Source: Silicimonas algicola (lineage in GTDB: Bacteria; Pseudomonadota; Alphaproteobacteria; Rhodobacterales; Rhodobacteraceae). From it: DNA of 64,000 bases. The number at the start of each line of letters is the position of its first letter. Within the stretch, counting starts at the first letter, position 1. Positions 1 through 10,394 of the stretch are shown in pieces. The position numbers and the translations under genes are program-made. Below the pieces are notes generated by a model. That model was not told the origin of the DNA and ran no database searches. It was given only the letters and a program-made list of their open reading frames with translations. Location of the stretch: the NCBI RefSeq assembly GCF_003148765.1, contig NZ_QGGV01000001.1:62001-126000 (forward strand), in the 5' to 3' direction.

Positions 1-219
1 GATGTCGAAGCCGTGCCCGCCCGCCTCGATCTTGGCCAGCGCGGTGGTGTTCGAGTCGTAGTCGGTGACGGTCACCTTGACGTCGAATTCCTCCTCGAAC
101 TTCTTGATGAGGTCCGGGCTCGTGTAGTTGCCCCAGTTGTAGATGTTGAGTTCGCCCTCTGCGGCGGCGCCTCCGGCCAGCGCGAATAGCGCGGCGGCGG
201 ATGTCAGGGTTCTGGTCAT
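1..219 (-). CDS. Polyamine-type ABC transporter substrate-binding protein, N-terminal part (cut by window edge)
   Basis: Only the first 73 codons lie in the window; the gene continues past position 1. The product starts with a Sec signal peptide (MTRTLTSAAALFALAGGAAA) and then reads LNIYNWGNYTSPDLI, the usual opening of periplasmic spermidine/putrescine-binding proteins (PotD/PotF family). A good ribosome site (AAAGGAGTGACC) precedes the ATG. It is the last gene seen of a minus-strand amidase-ATPase-permease-permease-binding protein operon, 31 bases after the second permease. The ligand cannot be read from this fragment; polyamine-like is an inference from family only. Confidence 0.85.
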   Translation of the reverse strand, partial: MTRTLTSAAALFALAGGAAAEGELNIYNWGNYTSPDLIKKFEEEFDVKVTVTDYDSNTTALAKIEAGGHGFDI

Positions 220-250
220 GGTCACTCCTTTGTTGGGATGGGTCGCGGGA

Positions 251-1054
251 TCAGTCCCGTCTTCTGGTCAGCAGGAAGAAGGCCGTCAGCAGCATCACCG
301 TCAGGACGAGAAGCGCGGTCGAGATCGCGTTCACCTCGGGCGTGACGGCACGGCGCAGCTGGCCCAGCATGTAGGTCGGCAGCGTATCCTGTCCGGCGGA
401 TTTGACAAACTCGGTGATGATCACGTCGTCGAGCGAGATGACGAAGGCCAGCATCGCGCCTGCCGCGACACCCGGCGCCATGAGGGGAAGCGTCACCCGG
501 CGGAACGTCTGCCAGGGCGTGGCGTAGAGGTCGGCCGCTGCGATCTCGAGCGTGAGGTCCATGCCCTCGAGACGCGCTCGGATCGGCAGATATGCGAAGG
601 GAATGCAGAAGGCGGAGTGGGCAAGGATGAGATAGCCCAGGCCCTGGTAGCCGGTCGCGACCTTGATGGTGGCGAAGAAGATCAGGAGTGCCACGGCCGT
701 CACGATCTCCGGCACCATCAGGGGCTGGTTTATCATCACGTAGATGAAGGTCTGTCCCTTGAACCGCCCGCGCCGTGTCGTCCCGAGCGCGGCCATCGTG
801 GCGAGCGTCGTTGAAATCAGCGCGGCCGAGACGGCAACGACCAGCGAGCGGATGGTAGCGTCCTGAACCTGAGTGTTTTCCCACGCGATCTCGTACCACC
901 GAAACGAAAATCCGCCCCAGACGGCCACCGAGTTCGAAGCGTTGAAAGAGTAGACGACTATCGTGACGATCGGCGCATAGAGCACGACGAAGACGCCGAT
1001 CGCGATTGCCGAGAATCCCGGGAGTGCGGTGATGTCGAACCGGCGTCCTCTCAT
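251..1054 (-). CDS. ABC transporter permease, PotC-like
   Basis: 267 residues with about six hydrophobic segments and the binding-protein-dependent permease loop (EAA motif region near residue 170, IAAADLYATPWQTFRRVTLP). The sequence class is that of PotC, the second inner-membrane permease of spermidine/putrescine importers. Its ATG overlaps the stop of the upstream permease as ATGA, so the two are translationally coupled. It should form the membrane channel with the neighbouring PotB-like protein, fed by the binding protein at 1-219 and driven by the ATPase at 1938-2990. Substrate specificity is not visible. Confidence 0.9.
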   Translation of the reverse strand: MRGRRFDITALPGFSAIAIGVFVVLYAPIVTIVVYSFNASNSVAVWGGFSFRWYEIAWENTQVQDATIRSLVVAVSAALISTTLATMAALGTTRRGRFKGQTFIYVMINQPLMVPEIVTAVALLIFFATIKVATGYQGLGYLILAHSAFCIPFAYLPIRARLEGMDLTLEIAAADLYATPWQTFRRVTLPLMAPGVAAGAMLAFVISLDDVIITEFVKSAGQDTLPTYMLGQLRRAVTPEVNAISTALLVLTVMLLTAFFLLTRRRD

Positions 1055-1941
1055 TGCGGCCTCTCGGACGAGGTGACGCGGACGTAGGCCAGAAGCGCTG
1101 CCAGCACGATCAGGAGAAGCAGCATCGACAGCGCCGCCCCGAGGGGCCAGTTACGGCCCTGCCCGAACTGAAGCTCGATGAAGTTGCCGACCATCATGTT
1201 CTTGCCGCCGCCCAGGATGCGCGGCGTGACATAGGCGCCGAGCGAGGGGACGAAGACGAGGATCGACCCCGCCACGATGCCCGGACGCACGATCGGCAGG
1301 ACGATCCGGCGCAGCACCTTCCAGCGCGAGGCATAGAGGTCGTAGCCCGCCTCGACGAGCTTGAAGTCGAAGCGGTCGATGGCGGCGAAGAGCGGCAGGA
1401 CCATCAGAGGCAGATAGACATAGACCATGCCGATGAGCACCGCCGTGTCGGTATAGAGGATCTGGATCGGGGTCTCGATCAGGCCGAACTTGAGCAACGC
1501 GGTGTTCAGAAGACCCTGGTTCCGGATGATCTCGCTGATGGCGAAGGTACGGATCAGCAGATTGGTCCAGAACGGGATGGTGATGAGGAAGAGCCAGATC
1601 GCGCGGCTGGAAGGCGGACGCGTGGCAATGAACCAGGCCGTGGGAAAGCCCACGGCGAAGGTGATGAGGGTCGTCAGAAGCGACAGCTTCACCGACCGCC
1701 AGAAGATCGTCAGATGCGCATCGGCAAGGCTGACGGTCCCGTCGAAGATGTCCCGCTCGAGAAACACCCTGAACCAGGGCTCGGTCGTGAAGTTCCAGAC
1801 GACGCCCGAGTACTCCCCCGGTTCCAGGAAGGAGTAGACGACGACGATCAGCAGCGGCCCTGCCGCGCCTAGGGCCAGAAGAACGAGCGCCGGCAGGGAC
1901 AGAAGCCAGCCCGAGCGGGTCGAGGACGCCGCGCCCGTCAT
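1051..1941 (-). CDS. ABC transporter permease, PotB-like
   Basis: 296 residues from the ATG at 1941 ([19 protein letters not shown]). An upstream in-frame extension to 2079 exists but lies inside the ATPase gene and is not needed; the chosen ATG overlaps the ATPase stop as ATGA, the same junction used by the next gene. About six membrane segments are visible, with the EAA-type cytoplasmic loop near the C-terminal third ([21 protein letters not shown]). Family: PotB/PotH-like permeases of polyamine-type importers. Partner of the PotC-like permease downstream. Confidence 0.9.
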   Translation of the reverse strand: MTGAASSTRSGWLLSLPALVLLALGAAGPLLIVVVYSFLEPGEYSGVVWNFTTEPWFRVFLERDIFDGTVSLADAHLTIFWRSVKLSLLTTLITFAVGFPTAWFIATRPPSSRAIWLFLITIPFWTNLLIRTFAISEIIRNQGLLNTALLKFGLIETPIQILYTDTAVLIGMVYVYLPLMVLPLFAAIDRFDFKLVEAGYDLYASRWKVLRRIVLPIVRPGIVAGSILVFVPSLGAYVTPRILGGGKNMMVGNFIELQFGQGRNWPLGAALSMLLLLIVLAALLAYVRVTSSERPQ

Positions 1942-2990
1942 GCGCCCTCGAGGATCTGGAGCGCGCCGGGCGCGAAGTCGATCCTCACGCCCTGACCATC
2001 TCTCAGACCGATGTCGCCCGAGGGCGGGCTTTGCAGGCGTGCGACGATTTCGGTGCCGTCCGACAGCGTCATGTGACAATGCGTGTCGGTCCCGAAGTAC
2101 ACCGTGCGCGTCAGTGTCGCCGGAAGGGGGCCGTTGCTGCCGATGCGCACTTGTTCGGGCCGTGCGGCCAGCGTCACTGGTCCGTTGCCAGCGCCTGGCA
2201 AGGACAGATCGACACCTGCGACCCTGACGAGGTCGCCGCGGGCCTCTGCCGGGATGAAGTTCGTCTCGCCGATGAAGTCGGCGACAAAGCGGTCGACGGG
2301 GCGGTTGTAGATCTCGCGAGGCGCTCCGACCTGAAGCAGCCGGCCCCCGCTCATCACGCCGATCCGGTCGGACATGGTCAGCGCTTCTTCCTGGTCGTGG
2401 GTGACGAAGACGAAGGTTATGCCCGTTTCGGTCTGGAGCCGCTTCAGCTCGAGCTGCATTTCCTTTCGGAGCTTCAGATCGAGGGCCGAAAGAGGCTCGT
2501 CAAGGAGAAGGACCTGTGGCGCCGGCGCCAAGGCCCGAGCGAGGGCGACCCGCTGCTGCTGGCCTCCCGAAAGCTGTCCCGGACGGCGGTCGGCCATCTC
2601 CTCGAGCTTGACGAGGGCGATCATTTTCTCGACCTCCGACGCCACCTCGTCCCTCGGGCGTCCCAGCATCTGAAGACCGAAGGCGATATTCTCGCGCGCG
2701 GTAAGATGCGGGAAAAGTGCATAGGACTGGAATACGGTGTTCACCGGCCGCTTGTTCGGTGGCACGGCGGTCATGTCCTTGCCGCCGATGTGGATGGTTC
2801 CCTCGGTCGGCATCTCGAAGCCCGCGATAAGCCGAAGAAGCGTTGTCTTTCCGCAGCCGGAGGGGCCGAGAAGGGTGAAGAACTCGCCCGTGCGGATGCC
2901 CAGTGATACTCCACCCAGGGCCCGCGCCGCACTCGCCCCGTAACCATAGACCTTCGCGGCGTCGACGATCTCGATGGCGGACGGGCTCAC
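1938..2990 (-). CDS. ABC transporter ATP-binding protein, PotA-like
   Basis: 350 residues. Walker A is GPSGCGKTT, the signature is [15 protein letters not shown], Walker B is [12 protein letters not shown], and a TOBE-type C-terminal domain follows from about residue 270. This is the PotA layout of polyamine-type importer ATPases. The start is GTG at 2990, preceded by AGGAGATCTTCC. It lies 16 bases after the amidase stop and overlaps the next permease by ATGA, so amidase, ATPase, permeases and binding protein form one transcription unit. It energises uptake by the two permeases. Confidence 0.93.
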   Translation of the reverse strand: MSPSAIEIVDAAKVYGYGASAARALGGVSLGIRTGEFFTLLGPSGCGKTTLLRLIAGFEMPTEGTIHIGGKDMTAVPPNKRPVNTVFQSYALFPHLTARENIAFGLQMLGRPRDEVASEVEKMIALVKLEEMADRRPGQLSGGQQQRVALARALAPAPQVLLLDEPLSALDLKLRKEMQLELKRLQTETGITFVFVTHDQEEALTMSDRIGVMSGGRLLQVGAPREIYNRPVDRFVADFIGETNFIPAEARGDLVRVAGVDLSLPGAGNGPVTLAARPEQVRIGSNGPLPATLTRTVYFGTDTHCHMTLSDGTEIVARLQSPPSGDIGLRDGQGVRIDFAPGALQILEGA

Positions 2991-3006
2991 GGAAGATCTC
3001 CTGTCG

Positions 3007-4464
3007 TCACGGGTCTGTACGTCCCGCCCAAACCGCCGGTCTCCGCTGTGCCCATGGACAGGCGCGTTCGAGGTCCGCGCAGAGGCTCATCAGATCGAGG
3101 TCGGCGCCGAAACGCGCGGCGAGGTGGATGCCGACGGGCAGGCCGTCCTCGGTCCAGTGAAGCGGAACCGATGCGGCTGGCTGGCCGGTGGCATTGAAGG
3201 CGGCGGTGAAGGGCGAATAGGCGAAGACACCATCCGACGCCGTGCGATAGGCGAGATAGTCGTCCCGGTCGTGCGAGAACCGGCCCACCTTTGCGGGCGG
3301 CTCGGCCATCGTGGGCGTCAACAGGATGTCGAAGTCGAGAAAGACCCTGGCCATCTGACGGCCGTAGGAGTGGATCTTGCCGACCGCGTCGAGGTAGTCC
3401 GCACCGGACAAGCCTCGCGCGTAGTCGCGGGCCGAGAGGGCGATGCGTTCCACCTCGCCCTCCTCCAGCGGCCGTCCGCGCGCGGCCACGGTCTTGTCGA
3501 TCCAGAGGGCCGTGCCGCAAGCCACGATCTTGCACCACGCGAGCATCATGCCTTGCGTGTCCGCTGGCGGTGGCGCGATCTCGACGATCTCGTGGCCCAG
3601 ACCCTCAAGCGTCCTCGCAGCCTCGCGGGCCGCCTCGACGCAGGCCGGGGCAAGTTCGGCTCCGGTCAGCGACGTCGTCAGAAGCGCCACGCGTCGTTGC
3701 GGCAAGGCCGTCCGTGTTGCCTCGGTGAACGTGCCCTGCAGACGCGGCGCGACATAGGGTGCTCCCAGGTCCGGGCCTGCACAGGCGTCGAGAAGTGCTG
3801 CCTGGTCCCGAACCGAACGCGTCAGGAAGCCGTCGGTCGCCATGCCGGCCCAGCCTTCCCCGGCGTAGGGCCCATCCGGCAATCGCGCGCGCGTCGGCTT
3901 GAACCCGAAGAGGCCGCAGTTGGACGCCGGGATGCGAACCGACCCGCCACCATCCGAGCCGTGCGCGCCGGGCACGATCCCCGACGCGACGGCGGCGCCC
4001 GATCCGCCCGACGATCCACCGGGCGTGCGCGAGGTGTCCCAGGGATTGCAGGTCGGACCGCCATAAACCGCCGCTTCCGTCACAGGACCCACGCCGCCTT
4101 CGGGAGAGGCGGTGCGCCCGAACGTCACGAGACCGGCCGCCGCGATCCGCTCGTAGATCGCCGAGTCGCGGTCGTAGGTCGTGTGGTGCAGAAGGCGCGA
4201 TCCATTGTGAGAGGGATAGTCTACGGCCTCGGCACCGAGGTCCTTCAGAAGAAACGGCACGCCTCGGAACGGTCCTTCGGGAAGCCCCTCGGCGATCTTC
4301 CGACGGGCGACATCGTCGAAGCGCAGCACGACCGCGTTGAGATGGCCGTTCACCCTGTCGCACCGCGCGATGGCGGCGTCCAGCAACTCGACAGCGGTCA
4401 CCCGGCCATCCGCCACATGGGCCGCAAGTCCGGTCATGTCCTCGGTGTCGAAAAGCTCGTCCAT
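3007..4464 (-). CDS. Amidase (amidase-signature family)
   Basis: 485 residues from the ATG at 4464 ([10 protein letters not shown]); a TTG 54 bases upstream would add 18 residues but looks less likely. The Ser-cisSer-Lys triad of the amidase-signature family is visible: Lys about 74 in FLLKDLG, cis-Ser about 151-152 in GGSSGGSG, nucleophile Ser about 175 in [13 protein letters not shown]. Members hydrolyse a wide range of carboxamides. Here the gene leads an operon with a polyamine-type importer, which suggests that the transporter brings in an amide substrate that the enzyme cleaves in the cytoplasm. The substrate itself cannot be read from the sequence. Confidence 0.9.
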   Translation of the reverse strand: MDELFDTEDMTGLAAHVADGRVTAVELLDAAIARCDRVNGHLNAVVLRFDDVARRKIAEGLPEGPFRGVPFLLKDLGAEAVDYPSHNGSRLLHHTTYDRDSAIYERIAAAGLVTFGRTASPEGGVGPVTEAAVYGGPTCNPWDTSRTPGGSSGGSGAAVASGIVPGAHGSDGGGSVRIPASNCGLFGFKPTRARLPDGPYAGEGWAGMATDGFLTRSVRDQAALLDACAGPDLGAPYVAPRLQGTFTEATRTALPQRRVALLTTSLTGAELAPACVEAAREAARTLEGLGHEIVEIAPPPADTQGMMLAWCKIVACGTALWIDKTVAARGRPLEEGEVERIALSARDYARGLSGADYLDAVGKIHSYGRQMARVFLDFDILLTPTMAEPPAKVGRFSHDRDDYLAYRTASDGVFAYSPFTAAFNATGQPAASVPLHWTEDGLPVGIHLAARFGADLDLMSLCADLERACPWAQRRPAVWAGRTDP

Positions 4465-4567
4465 CGCCCGCCGTGCCCGCCCCGGGTCAAGCTTGGCACC
4501 CGCTCGGTGGAAGGGCAAGTCGCCAGCCGCGATGGACGACGCCTGTCGGGTTAGACAAGCTCAGGAT

Positions 4568-5218
4568 ATGAGCGACGACGACCTCTCCTTGCGCACATCG
4601 ATCATCGAGGCTTGCCTCGAAATGACTGCAAGCGGCCTGACGACTGGGACCTCCGGAAACCTGTCGGTGCGTTCGGGCCGCGACATGCTCATTACGCCTT
4701 CCGCAACGCCTTACCTATCCATGACGCCGGACATGATCGCCCGAATGCCGCTCGCGGGAGACGGAGCATGGACGGGACCAAGACCCCCTTCGACCGAGTG
4801 GCGCTTCCACCTCGACATCCTGAACGCACGAAGCGAGATCGGGGCGGTTGTCCATGCGCATCCGACCCATGCCACGGCGCTCGCCGTCGCCAGGATGGAG
4901 ATTCCCGCTTGTCACTACATGGTCGCGGCCTTCGGCGGCTCGACCGTGCGATGTGCGGGGTATGCGCGCTACGGGAGCGCCGACCTATCCGCTTTGGTCC
5001 TGGATGCCCTTCGGGACCGCACTGCCTGCCTTCTGGCGAACCACGGCGCCATCGCGCTTGGCGACACGCTGGACAAGGCGATGTGGCGCATGACGGAACT
5101 CGAGACCCTCGCGCGGCAATTCGTCGTGGCCCGGCAGGCCGGCGAGCCCGTCATCCTGTCGGATGCGGAGATCGCCGAGACGCTTGCCGCCTTCGCTGAT
5201 TACGGCCTCAAGTCTTAG
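4568..5218 (+). CDS. Class II aldolase/adducin family protein (fuculose-phosphate-aldolase-like)
   Basis: 216 residues, the size of FucA/AraD-type aldolases and epimerases. Conserved pieces are TGTSGNLSVR near residue 23, the zinc-binding HAHPTHA near residue 98, and a later NHGAI histidine. The start at 4568 is the ATG (MSDDDLSLRT) just inside an open frame that runs further upstream through the amidase shadow. It is transcribed toward xylB and the two stop codons overlap by four bases (TTAG). Likely a sugar-phosphate aldolase acting with one of the nearby kinases, but the substrate (L-fuculose-, L-ribulose- or another ketose-phosphate) is not decided by sequence. Confidence 0.85.
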   Translation: MSDDDLSLRTSIIEACLEMTASGLTTGTSGNLSVRSGRDMLITPSATPYLSMTPDMIARMPLAGDGAWTGPRPPSTEWRFHLDILNARSEIGAVVHAHPTHATALAVARMEIPACHYMVAAFGGSTVRCAGYARYGSADLSALVLDALRDRTACLLANHGAIALGDTLDKAMWRMTELETLARQFVVARQAGEPVILSDAEIAETLAAFADYGLKS

Positions 5219-6687
5219 GCCGGAAGGACGGGCCGAGTGCCGGGGTATAGCGCTCGGTACCGCGCCAGATTATCGGCGTGATAGGCGGCCATTACCGCGT
5301 TCGGCTCGATCGTCCGCTCGATCGGGGCCGGTGCGCAGAACTCGAGCGGGTCGGCTCCCTCCGCCGCGCAATAGCCCAGCCGCGCCGCGCCGAAGGCCGC
5401 GCCATAGTCGCCTGCCGTGGGAAGATGCAGCGGCGATCCGGAGGCGTCTGCGATCATCTGGACCCAGGCCAGCGACCTGGCGCCGCCGCCGATGGCATAG
5501 ACCAGCTCTGGGCGTGTGCCGGCCGCCGCCAAGGCATCGAAGCTGTCGACGAAGGCATAGGTTACGCCCTCGAGCGCGGCACGCGCGATGTCCTCGACCG
5601 AGGTTGCCTGGCTCATGCCGACGAGGGCGCCGCGGGCGCCGGCATCGTTGTGGGGCGTCCGTTCGCCCGACAGATAGGGCAGAAAGGTCAGCACGGCCCT
5701 GGCAGGCGTCGTCGCATCGATACCGTCGGTCAGCGCTGAAGGCTCGCGTCCGGTGATGCGCGACAACCAGTTCAGCGTGTCGGTCGCCGAGAGGATCACC
5801 CCCATCTGGTGCCACACGTCGGGAACGGCGTGGCAGAAGGCGTGGACCGCCTGGGCCGTGTTCGGCGCGAAGCCGTCGGTCGCGACAAAGAGAACGCCGG
5901 ACGTTCCGAGAGAAGCAAAGCCTGCGCCCGGTTTCACCGCCCCCACGCCCGCAGCGGACGCCGCATTGTCGCCGCCGCCGCCCGCGACGATTGGAGGCTT
6001 GGCCATGCCCCACCTCTGCGCCAACTCGGAACGGAGGCGACCCGCCGGTTCGGAGCCTTCGACAAGTGACGGCATCTGTCCCTCGTCCAGCCCCGTCGCG
6101 GCCAGAAGCTCGGGCGACCAGCAGCGGCGGCCCACGTCGAGCCAGAGCGTGCCCGCGCTGTCGGACATCTCGGAGATGTATTCGCCGGTGAGAAGAAGCC
6201 GCAGATAGTCCTTCGGCAGAAGCACCTTCGCGACTTGCTCGAAAACCTCGGGTTCGTGACGCCGGACCCACTCGAGCTTGGGCGCGGTGAAGCCGGGCAT
6301 GACGAGGTTGCCGCCGATCCCGCGGAAGTCGGCCTTGTCCTCGAGAATGCTGCATTCCTCGGCCGAGCGCCCGTCGTTCCACAGAATGCAGGGCCGCAGC
6401 ACGCGGTCGTCGGCGCCGAGAAGCGTCGCACCGTGCATGTGTCCCGACAGACCGATACCGCGGACACGCGCCATGCGTTCCGGTTGAGTGCGGGCCAATT
6501 CGTCGAGCGTGGCCTCGGTCGCACTCCACCACTGTGCGGGGTCCTGTTCCGACCAGCCGGGGCGGGGTCGGTCGACGTCGAGCGGCGCATGCGCCGTGGC
6601 GACGACGCGCTGGTCCCCGTCCATCATCAGGGTCTTCACGCCCGATGTGCCGAGGTCGATGCCCAGCCAGATGCCGCCCGTCGCCAT
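5215..6687 (-). CDS. xylB: Xylulokinase
   Basis: 490 residues of the FGGY sugar kinase family. The N-terminal phosphate loop GIDLGTSGVKTLMMD, the sugar-contact region LSGHMHGATLL, and GGGGDNAASAAGVG carrying the likely catalytic Asp are the XylB pattern. It phosphorylates D-xylulose to D-xylulose 5-phosphate in the cytoplasm. It lies 65 bases after rhaK on the same strand, so it may be read through from the rhamnose operon, but no xylose isomerase or xylose transporter is in the window. The stop shares TTAG with the convergent aldolase gene. Confidence 0.92.
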   Translation of the reverse strand: MATGGIWLGIDLGTSGVKTLMMDGDQRVVATAHAPLDVDRPRPGWSEQDPAQWWSATEATLDELARTQPERMARVRGIGLSGHMHGATLLGADDRVLRPCILWNDGRSAEECSILEDKADFRGIGGNLVMPGFTAPKLEWVRRHEPEVFEQVAKVLLPKDYLRLLLTGEYISEMSDSAGTLWLDVGRRCWSPELLAATGLDEGQMPSLVEGSEPAGRLRSELAQRWGMAKPPIVAGGGGDNAASAAGVGAVKPGAGFASLGTSGVLFVATDGFAPNTAQAVHAFCHAVPDVWHQMGVILSATDTLNWLSRITGREPSALTDGIDATTPARAVLTFLPYLSGERTPHNDAGARGALVGMSQATSVEDIARAALEGVTYAFVDSFDALAAAGTRPELVYAIGGGARSLAWVQMIADASGSPLHLPTAGDYGAAFGAARLGYCAAEGADPLEFCAPAPIERTIEPNAVMAAYHADNLARYRALYPGTRPVLPA

Positions 6688-6752
6688 GTGTGTCTCCCTT
6701 GATTTCGGCGCGACCTTAGTGCGGGGGGAAGGCCTTGCCTAGGCCCGGATCC

Positions 6753-8120
6753 TCAGGCCCGCGCCAGCCTGCGCCATGCGTCGGCATATGCGATGAGATC
6801 GGCGTCTCCCCGACGATCGACCGGAGTTGTCTCAGGTAAGGTCACACCGCCGTCGGGCAGGGCAAGAAGCGCGCAGCCCTGACTTGTGCCGGTCGACCCA
6901 CGCGAAGGAAGGACGAGCGATCCCGTGACAGCTGATAACATTGCGAGATATGCCTCGTTCCGCGCGAACGGGCCTTCGACCACCACGTCGCCCCGGTGGC
7001 CGGTCAACGTCAGTCCTTCCGCCGTCATCAGAGCCAGATAGGCGCCGAGCGCTGCCGCTCGTTCGGAAGTTCCGATAGATGGTTCGCGCCCGACCCAGTA
7101 CGCGGCTCGGCCCTGAAACGGCCCCGTCTCGGGCACCACGGACGGCATCAGCATGACACCCTCGATGATCACATCGGACAAGGCAGCCAACGTCGCGGGT
7201 GCAGGCGACCCGCGCGAGACGATATCGTGCTCACGGCCCCCCATGAACCTGGCCGAGGGGACGGGAGCGCCAAGGGCGTTGACGTTGACCAGCGTGTCCC
7301 GCGCCGGATCAAGCGCCAAGGCCTCGCCTCCCATGCTCATTTCGATCACCCAAGTGCCGGTAGAGACGACAGAGAAAGGCGGCGTCTTTCCCAGGACGTA
7401 GGGCAAGAGGGATGCGTTCGAGTCGTGGATCCCACAGTGGACAGGCGTGGTGGCCGGAAGTCCGGTGCGCGCCGCGACGTCGGGAAGGATTGTCCCTAGA
7501 ACGTCCCGCGCCGGACGCTGCGGCGCAAGCTTGTTCTCCAAACCGAGCGTTGCCAGCAAGGCCGATTCCTTGCCTTCTGACGGGTTCCAGAGATCCGTAT
7601 GACAGCCAAGCGAGGTGACCTCCGTCGCCGCAACTCCGGTCAGCCGGAAGCTCCAGTACTGCGGATAGGTCAGGACAAGCGCGGTCCGGTCCCGCAGGCC
7701 GGGGTCGGTCTTCAGCATCCAGTGAAGCTGCGCGCCGACGTTCAGACCTGCGGACAGTCGCGGCGAGCCGGTCTGCTCAAAGGGCGGCCGGATGGCGTCG
7801 TACTCGGCGGCCACTTCGTCCGGCCCTTGATGCTCATAATCCAGCATGGGTGTCGCCAGTCTTCCTTCCCGGTCCACCAGCACGATCGATGCCCCGTGGG
7901 TCGTGACCGAGATCGCCTCAATCCCATGCGCGTCGTGAAACGCGCGCAACGCCTCGAGAATGAAGGACCAGTGCCCGTCGAGGTCGAAGTGCGGCCAGGG
8001 AGGCCCGGTGCGCACCGTGTTGGGCCTCGTGACGACAGCGACCTCGGACATGGTGTCGAGGTCCACCAGCGCAACCTTGGCATTGGTCTTGCCGATGTCG
8101 ATGACGGCGACGTGCCTCAT
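6753..8120 (-). CDS. rhaK: Rhamnulokinase (FGGY-type, rhizobial RhaK)
   Basis: 455 residues from the ATG at 8120 ([20 protein letters not shown]); an open extension to 8357 only runs through rhaU. FGGY kinase with the N-terminal phosphate loop DIGKTNAK and a C-terminal ATPase half. In Rhizobium leguminosarum the orthologous position (rhaRSTPQUK) encodes the kinase making L-rhamnulose 1-phosphate, and RhaK there is also needed for ABC-dependent rhamnose uptake (established knowledge, not visible here). The start overlaps the rhaU stop by ATGA. The product feeds RhaD at 14009-16111. Confidence 0.9.
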   Translation of the reverse strand: MRHVAVIDIGKTNAKVALVDLDTMSEVAVVTRPNTVRTGPPWPHFDLDGHWSFILEALRAFHDAHGIEAISVTTHGASIVLVDREGRLATPMLDYEHQGPDEVAAEYDAIRPPFEQTGSPRLSAGLNVGAQLHWMLKTDPGLRDRTALVLTYPQYWSFRLTGVAATEVTSLGCHTDLWNPSEGKESALLATLGLENKLAPQRPARDVLGTILPDVAARTGLPATTPVHCGIHDSNASLLPYVLGKTPPFSVVSTGTWVIEMSMGGEALALDPARDTLVNVNALGAPVPSARFMGGREHDIVSRGSPAPATLAALSDVIIEGVMLMPSVVPETGPFQGRAAYWVGREPSIGTSERAAALGAYLALMTAEGLTLTGHRGDVVVEGPFARNEAYLAMLSAVTGSLVLPSRGSTGTSQGCALLALPDGGVTLPETTPVDRRGDADLIAYADAWRRLARA

Positions 8121-8431
8121 GGCATGTGGAAGACGGTTTCCAGCGGCACCGCGACGGGCTCGTTGTCCGGCTTCGTCTCCATGATGTCGGCCATGTGCGC
8201 CCACCACCGCTGCATTACCTCGTGCGACGGCAGGGCGTCCATGCCGTGATCGTCGGTCCGCCACAGTACCCCGAAGAGGCTGTTCGTCTCCTCGTCGAGG
8301 TGGATGGAATAGTCGGACACGCCTGCATCCTTCAGAAGCGTCACCAGTTCGGGCCATATCTCGTCATGGCGCTTCAGATACTCGTTCCTCATGCCGGGAT
8401 TGAGGCGCATCCGGAAGGCGTACTTCTCCAT
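8117..8431 (-). CDS. rhaU: L-rhamnose mutarotase
   Basis: 104 residues, full length for the RhaU/RhaM mutarotase family, which interconverts alpha and beta L-rhamnose. The family core is visible: [13 protein letters not shown] at the start, [10 protein letters not shown] with the conserved His, then a beta strand [15 protein letters not shown], and [10 protein letters not shown] toward the end. The ATG at 8431 overlaps the stop of rhaQ by one base (TGATG) and its own stop overlaps rhaK by ATGA, so it is tightly embedded in the transporter-kinase operon. Confidence 0.95.
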   Translation of the reverse strand: MEKYAFRMRLNPGMRNEYLKRHDEIWPELVTLLKDAGVSDYSIHLDEETNSLFGVLWRTDDHGMDALPSHEVMQRWWAHMADIMETKPDNEPVAVPLETVFHMP

Positions 8432-9417
8432 CACCCTCTCCACATCGTCCAGAGCCGGGGCAGGGCAATCACCCCGATCAGAAGACAGCCTATGAAGATC
8501 GACATGACGATCCCCGGGACGTTGAGGAGCCCCAGCCCGAAGGTAACGAGCCCCATGACGAAAGCCGCGATTACGACGCCCGGGATCGTGCCCGACCCGC
8601 CCAGGATATTGACGCCCCCCAGCACGACCATCGTCACCACTTCCAACTCCCATCCGAAGGCGATGGAGGGGCGCGTCGAGCCAAGGCGCGAGGTCAGGCA
8701 AATTGCGGCGATGCCGGACATGAGGCCGGTGAGCAGGAAGAGGATGAACTTCACCCTCTGCACCCGGATGCCCGAGAAGAGGGCCGCCGTGGGGTTGTTC
8801 CCGATGGCATAGACCGCGCGGCCGAAGTTAGTCTTGTGCAGCAGGACGCCGTAGACGACCGCGAGGATCGCGAAAAGCACCAGCTCGAACGAGAAGACCC
8901 ACCAGACATAACCCTGTCCGAAGTAGCCGAAGTCGGAGGGATAGCCCTTGTAGACCTTGTCGCCGAGCGCGATGTAACTGATCCCGCGAAAGAGGCTCAT
9001 CGTCCCGATCGTCACCACGATTGACGGCAGACCCATCCGCGTGACGAGAATCCCGTTTACCGCTCCGCAGGCGAGCCCCGTGCCGAGGCCGATGCCGACG
9101 AGGACAGGTGTGCCCGCACCAGCCTGTACCGCCGCGCCCATGGCGGTAGATGCCAGGGCGATGATCGAGGCGACGGAGAGGTCGATCTCGCCCGAGATGA
9201 TGAGAAGTGCCATCGCGAAGGCGATCATCGCCTTCTCTGTGAAGTTGAATGTGGCGTCGGACAGGTTCCAGGCGTTCAGGAAGTAGGGCGAGGCGAGGCT
9301 GTTCGCGACAAAGATCGCCAGCGCCACGGCCAGAAGCAGCGTCTCCCAGCTCTTCAGGAGGCGGGCGGCGGGGCTGACCAGCCGGTCGGGGATATGTCGG
9401 GCGGTGGCGTCGGTCAT
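8431..9417 (-). CDS. rhaQ: Rhamnose ABC transporter permease RhaQ
   Basis: 328 residues, ribose/rhamnose-type permease with about nine to ten hydrophobic segments. The conserved cytoplasmic stretch ([21 protein letters not shown], in two parts around residue 210) is typical of RbsC-like sugar permeases. It is the second of two permeases in the order S-T-P-Q-U-K known from Rhizobium leguminosarum. The ATG overlaps the rhaP stop by four bases. It should pair with RhaP as the heterodimeric membrane channel; the P/Q assignment follows gene order only. Confidence 0.9.
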   Translation of the reverse strand: MTDATARHIPDRLVSPAARLLKSWETLLLAVALAIFVANSLASPYFLNAWNLSDATFNFTEKAMIAFAMALLIISGEIDLSVASIIALASTAMGAAVQAGAGTPVLVGIGLGTGLACGAVNGILVTRMGLPSIVVTIGTMSLFRGISYIALGDKVYKGYPSDFGYFGQGYVWWVFSFELVLFAILAVVYGVLLHKTNFGRAVYAIGNNPTAALFSGIRVQRVKFILFLLTGLMSGIAAICLTSRLGSTRPSIAFGWELEVVTMVVLGGVNILGGSGTIPGVVIAAFVMGLVTFGLGLLNVPGIVMSIFIGCLLIGVIALPRLWTMWRG

Positions 9418-10394
9418 GCGTGGCCCTCGGCGCGCTTGAGGATGATGCGGCCCTTCGCGCGGCTGACACGGGCGTTGAACGCGACGGCGATCACGATGGC
9501 CGTGCCCGAGATCGCCATCTGCCAGAACGGCGAAACGCCGATGACCGGAAGCGCATTCTTGACGATCCCGAGGAACAGCGCGCCGAGGATAGCTCCGGCG
9601 ATGGTGCCCGCACCTCCCGCGATGGAAATTCCGCCGATGACGCAGGCCGCGACCACTTCCAACTCGAACCCCCCGGCGATGTCGACGTAGGCGACCGAAT
9701 AGCGCGCGACCCAGAGATAGCCGGTCAGGCCAGCGAGCGTGCCCGAGATCACGAAGGCCCAGAACTGCGTCCGGCCGACGTCGAGACCCGTGTAGACCGC
9801 AGCGTGAGGATTACCGCCCACGGCATAGAACGCGCGACCAAGCGGTGTCAGGCGGACTGCGAGGAGGAATGTCGCCGCCACGAGGATCGCGATCCACGAC
9901 AGCATCGGCAGACCCAGGAGGACGGAGCGCGGAAACCCGGTAAAGGCTGCGCTCATCTCGTGGGCGTTGACCCACTGGCCGTCCGAGATCAGGAAGATGG
10001 TGCCGCGATAGATCGTCATGGTGCCGAGCGTCACGACAATCGGGGGAATGGTCAAAAGCCAGACGAGGAGGCCGTTGATCGCCCCCATGGTTGCGCCGAG
10101 CGCGAGCGCGAGCCCAAGGATGACGGGGATCGGCAGGTCCGGCATGGCGACGTTTAGCATCGCGCAGACCATGCCCGTCAGCGCCAGGTTCGCCGCCACC
10201 GAGAGGTCGATGCAGCGGGTCAGGATCACGACGGTCTGGCCAAGTGCCAGGATGATGAGCGGCGCCGTGTCATTGAAAACGCGGGCGAGGTTTCCGGGCG
10301 AGACAAAGGCCGGAAAGCGCCCGGCAATAAGCGCGACAAGGACGAGGATCACACCGACCAGAAGCGCCTCGCGGGACTTGAGCAGGTAAGTCAT
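9414..10394 (-). CDS. rhaP: Rhamnose ABC transporter permease RhaP
   Basis: 326 residues of the RbsC-like sugar permease class with multiple membrane segments, opening MTYLLKSREALLVGVILVLV and with the conserved GRAFYAVGGNPHAAVYTG loop near residue 200. It follows the ATPase gene with a 4-base ATGA overlap and overlaps rhaQ in the same way. Position matches rhaP of the rhizobial rhamnose operon. It forms the inner-membrane channel with RhaQ. Confidence 0.9.
   Translation of the reverse strand: MTYLLKSREALLVGVILVLVALIAGRFPAFVSPGNLARVFNDTAPLIILALGQTVVILTRCIDLSVAANLALTGMVCAMLNVAMPDLPIPVILGLALALGATMGAINGLLVWLLTIPPIVVTLGTMTIYRGTIFLISDGQWVNAHEMSAAFTGFPRSVLLGLPMLSWIAILVAATFLLAVRLTPLGRAFYAVGGNPHAAVYTGLDVGRTQFWAFVISGTLAGLTGYLWVARYSVAYVDIAGGFELEVVAACVIGGISIAGGAGTIAGAILGALFLGIVKNALPVIGVSPFWQMAISGTAIVIAVAFNARVSRAKGRIILKRAEGHA

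Noticed and set aside
2974-4554. Open plus-strand frame opposite the amidase
   Set aside because: The amidase on the other strand has a complete catalytic triad; the plus frame has none.
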